Positions 1 through 5,113 of a stretch of 8,882 bases of DNA are shown piece after piece; the first letter of the stretch is position 1; each line of letters starts with the position of its first letter. A model generated the notes under the pieces. It was not told the DNA's origin and ran no database searches. It saw only the letters and a list, made by a program, of their open reading frames with translations. A program made the translations under genes and the position numbers. Source of the stretch: Thermodesulfobacteriota bacterium (GTDB taxonomy: Bacteria; Desulfobacterota; RBG-13-43-22); contig JALOOY010000035.1 of the NCBI GenBank assembly GCA_025454185.1, forward strand, positions 1 to 8,882. The letters run 5' to 3'.

Positions 1-78
1 CTTGGTCCAGTCGCTGATCTTCAACTCCCGGCAGACTTTTTTGACCTCGGCTACAGGCACGTATTCGGGTGGGTTCAT
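1..78 (-). CDS. 5' end of an unrecognised protein, cut by window edge
   Basis: This is an open frame of 26 codons from ATG at 78 that runs off the left edge without a stop. The visible residues begin MNPPEYVPVAEVKKVCRELK and continue ISDWTK. The start is well supported by AAAGGAG on the minus strand (complement of 85-91), 6 nt before the ATG, the cleanest Shine-Dalgarno in the window besides that of the glutaredoxin gene. There is no signal peptide or membrane segment in the visible part, and I do not recognise the family. It follows the amidase gene on the same strand after a ~209-nt repeat-containing spacer, so it is probably transcribed separately. Confidence 0.6.
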   Translation of the reverse strand, partial: MNPPEYVPVAEVKKVCRELKISDWTK

Positions 79-287
79 CAGAAGCTCCTTTCTATAGGAA
101 GTTTGGGCAAATGCCGTTTATGGTATCCGGGGGGACGGGATAAGTCAAGATGGAAGAGGGAAGAAACATAGATGGAAGAGGGAAGATGGAAGAAAAGACA
201 AAGAGCAAAAATCAGTAATGACACGGAAATAATGACGTCTTGGAATTATTATGGCACGTTATGGCAAGGATTCTATTTTTGTGGGTT
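79..287. other. Intergenic spacer with heptamer repeats
   Basis: This is the spacer between the amidase stop and the next minus-strand gene. It holds the Shine-Dalgarno of that gene (85-91) and the GGAAGAN heptamer array (152-194). The part at 195-287 is AT-rich. I see no convincing stem followed by a U-tract that would serve as the amidase terminator, and no coding frame I would defend. The plus-strand frames starting near 240 are antisense to the amidase. Confidence 0.5.
152..194 (+). repeat. GGAAGAN heptamer tandem repeat, plus orientation
   Basis: Two units (GGAAGAG, GGAAGAA at 152-165) are followed by an 8-nt interruption and three more units (GGAAGAG, GGAAGAT, GGAAGAA at 174-194). The same heptamer, in opposite orientation, lies at 290-324 across the end of the amidase gene. 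Segment 174-187 is complementary to 304-317 at 13 of 14 positions. The two arrays thus form an inverted pair around a ~95-nt spacer. Function is unknown. Confidence 0.7.
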
Positions 288-1754
288 TTAGCTTCCATCA
301 TCCATCTTCCCGCTTCCCTCTTCAAGGGCCGCCCAGGAAAGATCAGGCCGGCGTTCATGCCAAACCGTGGCCCGCTCATAGGCCCGGGCCAGGCGCAGGA
401 GCAAAGCCTCCTGGAAGGGGCGGCCGTAAATCATGAGCCCGATGGGCAGGCCCTGGCCCGTAAACCCGCAGGGAATGGAGAGGGCGCACCAGCCGAGCAC
501 GCTGCCGACAAAGGTGTTGCGCAGGTAAGCGGCGTTGCAGGTCCGGTAGGTCTCCGGGGAGCGGTCCGCTTCAGCCAGCGGCAGGGCCGGTATGGGCGTG
601 GTGGGGACGATCAGGGCCTCGATACCGGCGAGGCGGTGAAGCACCCTTGCGCGTAGGGATAGCCACTGTCGCCAGGTGGCGATAAATTCGGTGGCGGTTA
701 GTTTCCGGCCTGCTATCATGCGCTGGGCCACCACCGGATCCAGTTCTTCGAAGTGGTTGTCCAGGAAAGTCCGATTGACCTCACAGGCCTCCGCGGCCGT
801 AAAGAGGGCTGCGTTCCGATTATCGAGAATTGCCGCTGCTTCGGGGATCTCGATCGAATTAACCTGGGCGCCCAGGGACCGAAAGACCCGGGCGCTTTCC
901 CGGAGGGGCTTTTCGATTTGCGGGTCGGTCTGATCGAAGAAGACCGTTTCCGCCAGACCCAGTCGGAGTCCCTGGATATCTGCGGGCAGATCGTTCAGGT
1001 GATCGGCCGCCGGCGTTGCCTGGGTCGCTTCATCCTGGGGGTCGGGCCCCTGCAGGGCCTGGGCGATCAGGGCCGCATCCGCCACGGTGCGGGTCAGGGG
1101 GCCTATGGAATCCAGATGAGAGCTCAGGGGATAGACGCCGGTCCGGCCTATGCGGCCGAAGGTCGTTTTCAGCCCTACCAGGCCGCAGAGGGCGGCGGGA
1201 ATGCGGACCGAACCGGCGGTATCGGTACCCAGGGCCGCCGGGACCAGGCCGGCGCTCACGGCCACGGCCGAACCGCTGCTGGAGCCGCCGGGGACATACG
1301 GTTCCCTTTTCCAGGGGTTGTGGGGGGTCCCCAGGTCATGGTTGATCCCCACGCCCCCGTAAGCGAACTGGACGGTATGGGTTTTGCCGATCACGATCAT
1401 GCCGGCGGCGGCCAGGCGCCGGACGGCCCAGGCATCCTCTTCGGCCCGGTGCCCGTTGCGCAGCCGGGTGCCGGCAGTGGTCGGCAGGTCCCGCAGGTCA
1501 AAGAGGTCCTTGACCGCATAGGGTATCCCGCACAGGGGGCCGGGATCGGTTGCGGACCGAAAAGCCGCTTCGGCCTGTTCCGCCTCCGTCAGGGCCCGTT
1601 CCGGCGTCAGCCGTATGAAGGCTTTTAGGGCCGGGTCGATTTTTTCGATCCGGTTCAGCAGCGCCCGAGTGACTTCCACCGGGCTCAGGGAACGATCGCG
1701 ATAAGCGCGGGCCAGATCGGTTATGGAAAGGTAGGGGATGGAGATTGGATTCAT
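288..1754 (-). CDS. Amidase-signature family hydrolase
   Basis: This is a 488-residue amidase-signature enzyme that hydrolyses a C-N amide bond; the substrate cannot be told from sequence. The Ser-cisSer-Lys triad is complete: K82 in the VKDLFD motif, S158 as first serine of GGSSSGSA (156-163), and S182 as nucleophile in GTDTAGSVRIP (176-186). The 24-residue spacing between the two serines matches the family, for example fatty acid amide hydrolase. It has no signal peptide, so it is cytoplasmic. No gatB or gatC partner is present, and the protein resembles general small-molecule amidases more than GatA. The start at 1754 precedes the conserved N-terminal helix but has only a weak Shine-Dalgarno. 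The normal family end appears to be near ...ATVWHERRPDL; the final ~16 residues, rich in E, G, K and D, are largely encoded by the GGAAGAN repeat. It lies 155 nt downstream of the flavodoxin-like gene, separated by repeats. Confidence 0.92.
   Translation of the reverse strand: MNPISIPYLSITDLARAYRDRSLSPVEVTRALLNRIEKIDPALKAFIRLTPERALTEAEQAEAAFRSATDPGPLCGIPYAVKDLFDLRDLPTTAGTRLRNGHRAEEDAWAVRRLAAAGMIVIGKTHTVQFAYGGVGINHDLGTPHNPWKREPYVPGGSSSGSAVAVSAGLVPAALGTDTAGSVRIPAALCGLVGLKTTFGRIGRTGVYPLSSHLDSIGPLTRTVADAALIAQALQGPDPQDEATQATPAADHLNDLPADIQGLRLGLAETVFFDQTDPQIEKPLRESARVFRSLGAQVNSIEIPEAAAILDNRNAALFTAAEACEVNRTFLDNHFEELDPVVAQRMIAGRKLTATEFIATWRQWLSLRARVLHRLAGIEALIVPTTPIPALPLAEADRSPETYRTCNAAYLRNTFVGSVLGWCALSIPCGFTGQGLPIGLMIYGRPFQEALLLRLARAYERATVWHERRPDLSWAALEEGSGKMDDGS
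290..324 (-). repeat. GGAAGAN heptamer repeat overlapping amidase 3' end
   Basis: Read on the minus strand, 324 to 290 splits exactly into heptamers TGAAGAG, GGAAGCG, GGAAGAT, GGATGAT, GGAAGCT. The array encodes the terminal residues EEGSGKMDDGS of the amidase and contributes the first base of its TAA stop. It is the inverted counterpart of the array at 152-194. Confidence 0.7.
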
Positions 1755-1803
1755 GAGGGTACGGCCTTAGACCGAGCCTGTGGCGTCACACCCACGAAGC
1801 ATG

Positions 1804-1862
1804 AAAATTTTGTATTTAGCTTCTTCGCCGAACGCCGAACTCCCACCGCCGAACGATATTTT
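1804..1862. repeat. Composite intergenic repeat, copy 1 (CGCCGAA heptamers)
   Basis: On the plus strand the order is an AAATTYTGTATTTAGC-like block (1805-1820), a short TTCTT linker, CGCCGAA twice (1826-1839), a degenerate unit CTCCCAC, CGCCGAA again (1847-1853), then CGATATTTTT. The same block order occurs at 2805-2849 without the CTCCCAC+CGCCGAA pair. The two copies differ by exactly 14 nt, two heptamers. It lies in the spacer between the flavodoxin-like and amidase genes. I see no coding potential. Confidence 0.75.
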
Positions 1863-1873
1863 TCGTATCAAAA

Positions 1874-1901
1874 TTCGATGTTCGATGTTGGATGTTCGGT
1901 T
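1874..1901. repeat. TTCGATG heptamer tandem repeat
   Basis: Four consecutive heptamers are seen on the plus strand: TTCGATG, TTCGATG, TTGGATG, TTCGGTT. The array is adjacent to the CGCCGAA repeat and ends 8 nt short of the flavodoxin-like stop codon. Translated, such arrays give the spurious NIEHR-type peptides often seen in automatic gene calls of metagenome assemblies. I treat it as noncoding. Confidence 0.7.
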
Positions 1902-1909
1902 TTTTGTAT

Positions 1910-2371
1910 TCAAAAAATCCCCGCCTCGCACCCTGCCGCCAGGGTGCGTCCCAACTCCCGGCACTGTTCCAGTGCGGCCTCCGTAAGCGGTCCCTGGGCG
2001 ATGACAGGGGCCTGGACCTTTTTAAACTGGAAACCGGTGCAGATCCGTTCGATGTGTAAAAGCGCTCCCGATCCGTCGTTGCCGGCGCTGATAAAAACGG
2101 CGTAGGGTTTGCGAAAGACGCGGGGCAGGCCCCGCAGGGATTCATAGGATCGGTCGAAGAGGTCCTTGAGGGCCCCGGCCATGTACCCGAAATACTCCGG
2201 CGAGCCGAGGAGCAGGCCGTCGCAGGCGGCCAGATCTTCCCTGGTGGTTTCCAGGGCCTCCTGCAGGCAGACCCGCACACCCTCCATTTCCGAAGCCCCG
2301 GCCGCCGCGGCCTCGGCCATTTTCCGGGTATGGCCGCCCTGGGAGTGATACACAACCAATAGCTGCACCAT
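1910..2371 (-). CDS. Flavodoxin-fold FMN protein, probable NAD(P)H oxidoreductase
   Basis: This 153-residue flavodoxin-fold protein probably binds FMN and acts as a cytoplasmic electron carrier or NAD(P)H-dependent reductase. The N-terminal strand leads into the phosphate-binding loop YHSQGGHTRKMA (8-19), typical of WrbA and multimeric flavodoxin families. The second flavin loop is GSPEYFGYMAG (56-66), close to the WrbA-type GSPxYFGxMAG motif, and a third loop is SAGNDGSGA (95-103). It is shorter than WrbA (~200 residues) and lacks WrbA's extra insertions, so I do not give a symbol. The start at 2371 sits right before the first beta strand, with a G-rich weak ribosome site (AGGGGTGGG) upstream. 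It lies 68 nt downstream of the UGA-containing glutaredoxin gene, which suggests a small redox operon. Its physiological partner is unknown. Confidence 0.85.
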   Translation of the reverse strand: MVQLLVVYHSQGGHTRKMAEAAAAGASEMEGVRVCLQEALETTREDLAACDGLLLGSPEYFGYMAGALKDLFDRSYESLRGLPRVFRKPYAVFISAGNDGSGALLHIERICTGFQFKKVQAPVIAQGPLTEAALEQCRELGRTLAAGCEAGIF

Positions 2372-2416
2372 AGGCCCACCCCTGTCCTTGATTTTACCCC
2401 AACGGTATTTTCATTC

Positions 2417-2441
2417 AGCCCAACATTTCTAATTTTGGGCT
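2417..2441 (-). terminator. Hairpin overlapping the glutaredoxin stop codon, possible attenuator
   Basis: This is a perfect 7-bp inverted repeat, AGCCCAA and TTGGGCT, with an 11-nt loop. On the minus strand its 5' arm includes two bases of the TAG stop of the selenoprotein gene. No U-tract follows (GAATGAAAA), so it is not a classical intrinsic terminator. It might protect the 3' end or weakly attenuate read-through into the flavodoxin-like gene. Confidence 0.35.
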
Positions 2442-2673
2442 AAGAATAGAGAAATTTTTCCAACTCCTGAGCGTTGAAACCGACCAGGTACCTTTCACCC
2501 TTTTGAATGACCGGGACCTTTTTCTGACGGGTCAAACGCAGCATACGGGTCACCGCCTCCTGATCTTGGGAGAGATCAAAGTCCCGAAAGGGGATTTCAT
2601 TTTTACGAAAGAACTCTTTCGTGGCCAGACACTCCGGTCAGGCCGGCAGGGAATACACTTGAATTTCTTCCAT
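2440..2673 (-). CDS. Selenocysteine-containing glutaredoxin-like protein (UGA codon 12)
   Basis: This is a 77-residue thioredoxin-fold protein if the in-frame UGA at 2638-2640 is read as selenocysteine; read as stop it leaves only 11 residues. The N-terminus MEEIQVYSLPA is the expected first beta strand, followed by U12-P-E-C15, which aligns with the CPxC active site of glutaredoxins with Sec in place of the first, nucleophilic Cys. Downstream are the cis-proline loop KVPV (52-55, usually TVP) and VGFN (64-67), matching the YruB/NrdH-like glutaredoxins of 75-85 residues. AGGAGG (complement of 2678-2683) lies 4 nt before the ATG. The fold is intact on both sides of the UGA, and a SECIS-like hairpin follows. 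Expected role: cytoplasmic thiol-disulfide or peroxide-linked reduction, perhaps with the flavodoxin-like protein encoded next. Sec-containing glutaredoxins are an established bacterial selenoprotein family. A nonsense mutation or base-call error at codon 12 is the main alternative. Confidence 0.85.
2605..2637 (-). promoter_or_regulatory. Bacterial SECIS element downstream of UGA
   Basis: In the mRNA, 15 nt after the UGA, ACGAAAG (2622 to 2616) pairs perfectly with CUUUCGU (2611 to 2605) around the tetraloop AGUU. The loop G (2614) is 24 nt past the UGA and is the second loop base, followed by U. This fits the known bacterial SECIS pattern: a small apical loop with a G in its first two positions, roughly 16-37 nt from the UGA, recognised by SelB. 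Between UGA and this stem, CCGGA (2637-2633) can pair with UCUGG (2629-2625), giving a second small helix that could stack under the first. Confidence 0.75.
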
Positions 2674-2729
2674 GGCGCCTCCTCGGCGGAACATTTAAAG
2701 TTGAATGCAATACTTTATGAGTTTTTTTT

Positions 2730-2757
2730 CACCGCAAAGGCGCAAAGGGCGCCAAGA
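2730..2757. repeat. GCAAAG-type short repeat array
   Basis: On the plus strand, CACCGCAAAG, GCGCAAAG and GGCGCCAAG follow each other as degenerate 8-9-nt units, preceded by a run of eight T (2722-2729). Similar ACCGCAAAGGCGCAAAG arrays are familiar from intergenic DNA of many environmental genomes; their function is not known to me. It contains the palindrome GGCGCC. Confidence 0.5.
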
Positions 2758-2768
2758 ATCTAGTTTTT

Positions 2769-2796
2769 CCCAAAATCGGCAGAAGCCGATTTTAGG
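2769..2796 (-). terminator. Strong hairpin after the glycosyltransferase operon
   Basis: On the minus strand CCUAAAAUCGGC pairs with GCCGAUUUUGGG around a UUCU loop, 12 bp with one U-G pair; the central 9 bp are perfect. It lies 57 nt after the stop of the last glycosyltransferase gene and before the selenoprotein gene. The 3' arm contains UUUU but no separate U-tract follows (GGGAAAAAC), so terminator function is plausible rather than sure. The stem is nearly symmetric and could act in either direction. Confidence 0.5.
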
Positions 2797-2804
2797 AAGC
2801 AAAG

Positions 2805-2849
2805 AAATTCTGTATTTAGCTCATTCGCCGAACGCCGAACGATATTTTA
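2805..2849. repeat. Composite intergenic repeat, copy 2 (CGCCGAA heptamers)
   Basis: This is the second copy of the element at 1804-1862: GAAATTC, TGTATTTAGC (2811-2820), a TCATT linker, CGCCGAA twice (2826-2839) and CGATATTTTA. It lacks the two extra heptamers of copy 1 and ends just before the stop codon of the glycosyltransferase gene. The shared TGTATTTAGC blocks begin exactly 1000 nt apart (1811 and 2811). Confidence 0.75.
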
Positions 2850-2852
2850 CTC

Positions 2853-4016
2853 CTAAATCCCCATCTTCTCCAAAATCTTCTCCTGGATTTTCCGTTTGAA
2901 CACCTCGCGGTCGAAGGTCAGGGCGTGGGCCCGGATTTTCTCCCGGTCCAGTTCCGGGGCATGGGCCTCCAGACGTTCCACGGCCTCGATCAGGGCCTCC
3001 TCGGTCTGTTCGGGGAAAAAGACCCCGCTGAAAAAGTTGCTTTTCCCGGCCTGATATTCCTCCAGAGAAACGACGGTTTCCAGTGCTCCGCCCTTCCCGA
3101 AGGCCACCACCGGCCGACCGGAGGCCTGGGCCTCTAACGGCGTTATGCCGGCGTCCTCCTCTCCCGGGAAGATCAGGGCCCGGCATTCACCGTAAAAACG
3201 CCGCAGTTGGTCCGCAGCGGCCCAGCCCGCCCAGGTGATATTGCTTCCGGACAGGCGTTCCAGTTCAGCCCGCTGGGGGCCCGAGCCCACGATGAGCAGC
3301 GGCCGTCCCAGGCGGTTGAAGGCCTTCACGGCCAGATCCACCCGTTTGTAGGGGACCAAAGCGCTGACTATCAGGTAGTAGTCCCGGGGTTGGTGGGCGA
3401 GATCGAAGAGGCGGGTGTCCACCGGGATGGGCACCACCTCGGCCTCCCGCCCGTAATAGCGCAGGATACGCCGGCGCACGTGCAGGGAATCGGCCAGAAA
3501 ATGATCCACCCGCCGGCAGGTGTAAACGTCCCATTTGCGCAGCAGGGGGGCCAGGACGGCCATGGCGGCCCGGGGCAGCATCCCGGTCCCGGATTCCCGG
3601 CCGAAATAGATGTCGTACATGTCCCAAACATAGCGGATGGGAGTAAAGACATAGGACACATGCCGGCTCGGCGGATGACGCCGTACATCTTTGGCTACGC
3701 AGTGGCTGCTGGAGAGGATCAGGTCATAGCCCTGGAGGGAAAGACCCTCCAGCGCCAGGGGAAAGAGCGGCAGATAATTGCGGTACTTATGGGTTAGTCC
3801 GGGCAGGCGTTGAATCCAGGTGGTGTGGATCGGGTGCCGTTCAATCGTGGCGGAAACCGAACCCGGAAAATGGAACAGGGTGTAGATATCCGCCCGGGGA
3901 AAGATTTCGCAGAAGATCTCCAGACATTTTTCACCGCCGCGCATGCCGGTCAGCCAGTCATGGACCAAGGCCACCCGCAGGGTTTGTAATGGATCAGGTT
4001 TCATAGGTTTTATCAT
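2853..4016 (-). CDS. GT4 glycosyltransferase, WbaZ-like
   Basis: This 387-residue retaining GT-B transferase of family GT4 probably adds a sugar, in WbaZ-like enzymes mannose from GDP-mannose, to a lipid-linked oligosaccharide on the cytoplasmic face of the membrane. The N-terminal strand and glycine loop VALVHDWLTGMRGGEK (15-30) is characteristic of the WbaZ-like group. SALVPYKRVD (218-227) carries the basic residues that contact the nucleotide diphosphate, and the E-x7-E motif is E287...E295 in EEDAGITPLEAQ. The start at 4016 overlaps the previous gene's stop in ATGA, with GGAG 8 nt upstream, arguing for translational coupling; an internal Met5 is a less likely start. It is the last gene of the operon. 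Donor and acceptor are not proven by sequence. Confidence 0.9.
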   Translation of the reverse strand: MIKPMKPDPLQTLRVALVHDWLTGMRGGEKCLEIFCEIFPRADIYTLFHFPGSVSATIERHPIHTTWIQRLPGLTHKYRNYLPLFPLALEGLSLQGYDLILSSSHCVAKDVRRHPPSRHVSYVFTPIRYVWDMYDIYFGRESGTGMLPRAAMAVLAPLLRKWDVYTCRRVDHFLADSLHVRRRILRYYGREAEVVPIPVDTRLFDLAHQPRDYYLIVSALVPYKRVDLAVKAFNRLGRPLLIVGSGPQRAELERLSGSNITWAGWAAADQLRRFYGECRALIFPGEEDAGITPLEAQASGRPVVAFGKGGALETVVSLEEYQAGKSNFFSGVFFPEQTEEALIEAVERLEAHAPELDREKIRAHALTFDREVFKRKIQEKILEKMGI

Positions 4017-5104
4017 TGCGCTGCTCCACCCGCCAGTTCGCCGAAGACCCGGAGCACGGTTCGGGCCGTTTCGTCCCAGGAGTAGCGGCGGGCCTGAATA
4101 CGCCCGGCGGCCCTGAGGCGTTCCCGCAGCGGGCTGTCCTCCAGGAGACGGAGCATACCCTCCCGGATGGCCGCGGTCTGGTAGGGATCCACGGCCCAGC
4201 CGGCAGGTCCGGCGATTTCCGGCAGGGAAGCCCGGTCGCCGATGAGCACCGGACAGCCGCAGGCCATGGCCTCCAGCACCGGCAGGCCGAACCCTTCGTA
4301 CAAGGAGGGCGCGGCCAGCAGCCTGGCCCGGCTGTAAAGCGTGGCCAATTCCGCGTCGGAACAGTAGGGAATTCGGACCACCCGCCGGCCTTCTTCGGAG
4401 GGGTGCCCTCCGGCGGGGATCCCCACCGCCACCAGCTTGCCGGAAAAATGCCCCTCCCGGACCAGTTGGGTAAAAGCCTCCCGGACCCGGGAAAAATTTT
4501 TATGGGGCCGGGGATTGCCCACAAACAAAATAAACCCTTGTTCCAGGCCGTAGCGTTTGATGAAGCCCGGGTGGGGGGGCCGGGTAAACCAGGAAGGCTC
4601 CAGGCCGTTGGGCGTGAGAACGATTTTTCCCTCGGGACAGCGGCAATAACGGATAATATCCTGACGGGAGCTCTGGGAGACGGTGAAGACCCGGCGACAA
4701 CGGCGTACGGCCGGCTTGACCAGGAGGCGGTAATAGAGCCGGTGTTTCCAGCCGTAATCTTCAGGAAAAATCAGGTGAATCAGGTCGTGGAGGGTAACGA
4801 TGCCCTTCGCCGTCAGCGGCCGGGGCAGGGCGTAGGTGGGCGAATAGAAGAGGTCGAAGGATGCCCCGCGCAGTAATCGGGGAATGGCCCACTGCTCCTG
4901 CAGGGTGTAGGGCGGGATAGGGCTTTCCACCCAGGAAACAGAGGCCCGGGGAGCGAAGCAGGCCTGCACCCAGGGAAAGCGGACCAGGACCCGGTATTCG
5001 TTCTCCCGGTCGAGCGTGAGCAGGCGGTCCAGCAGGTTACGGCAAAAGCGGGCAATGCCGTGGTTCTGTTCCTGAATTACGCGGGCATCGAAGACGATCT
5101 TCAT
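4013..5104 (-). CDS. GT4 glycosyltransferase, MtfB-like (second of three)
   Basis: This 363-residue GT-B fold glycosyltransferase of family GT4 resembles MtfB-like mannosyltransferases of O-antigen clusters. It starts MKIVFDARVI with the glycine contact HGIAR (15-19). Further motifs are HDL (106-108), the hinge segment FVGNPRPHKN (194-203) and the E-x7-E donor site E270...E278 inside LYEGFGLPVLEAM. No membrane segments are seen; it probably acts peripherally at the inner membrane. Its C-terminal half aligns well by eye with the next gene upstream (5114-6280), suggesting paralogues. The start follows that gene's stop by 9 nt, with only a weak ribosome site, consistent with coupling. Sugar specificity is unknown. 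Confidence 0.9.
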   Translation of the reverse strand: MKIVFDARVIQEQNHGIARFCRNLLDRLLTLDRENEYRVLVRFPWVQACFAPRASVSWVESPIPPYTLQEQWAIPRLLRGASFDLFYSPTYALPRPLTAKGIVTLHDLIHLIFPEDYGWKHRLYYRLLVKPAVRRCRRVFTVSQSSRQDIIRYCRCPEGKIVLTPNGLEPSWFTRPPHPGFIKRYGLEQGFILFVGNPRPHKNFSRVREAFTQLVREGHFSGKLVAVGIPAGGHPSEEGRRVVRIPYCSDAELATLYSRARLLAAPSLYEGFGLPVLEAMACGCPVLIGDRASLPEIAGPAGWAVDPYQTAAIREGMLRLLEDSPLRERLRAAGRIQARRYSWDETARTVLRVFGELAGGAAQ

Positions 5105-5113
5105 GGCCGCCGT

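Larger units (their letters stand above)
2674..2852 (-). other. Leader region between glycosyltransferase operon and selenoprotein gene
   Basis: This 179-nt spacer holds, in transcription order, the second copy of the composite repeat, a 12-bp hairpin, a GCAAAG-type repeat array, an AT-rich stretch (about 2691-2730) and the AGGAGG ribosome site at 2678-2683. A promoter for the selenoprotein gene probably lies in the AT-rich stretch, but I cannot pick convincing -35 and -10 hexamers with proper spacing. Confidence 0.45.

Noticed and set aside
152..324. Short repeats considered as a CRISPR array
   Set aside because: Units are 7 nt and directly adjacent, without unique spacers of even length, and no cas genes are present.
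1779..1790. Near-palindrome TGTGGCGTCACA upstream of the amidase gene, considered as a Crp/Fnr-type operator
   Set aside because: The half-sites are only 4 nt apart, against 6 nt in Crp-type sites, and one short match in a GC-rich window is weak evidence.
1767..2379. Alternative minus-strand frames (65 and 187 codons) over the repeats and the flavodoxin-like gene
   Set aside because: They are out of frame with the flavodoxin-like gene or consist of translated heptamer repeats.
2638..2640. Reading the UGA as a true nonsense mutation (pseudogene)
   Set aside because: The rest of the frame shows no decay, the UGA sits exactly on the active-site Cys position, and a SECIS-like hairpin follows at the right distance. 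It remains the main alternative and is listed as a refutation test.
2503..2763. 86-codon plus-strand open frame over the selenoprotein gene
   Set aside because: It has no ribosome site and no recognisable fold, and it ends in the GCAAAG repeat. The opposite strand gives a convincing glutaredoxin.
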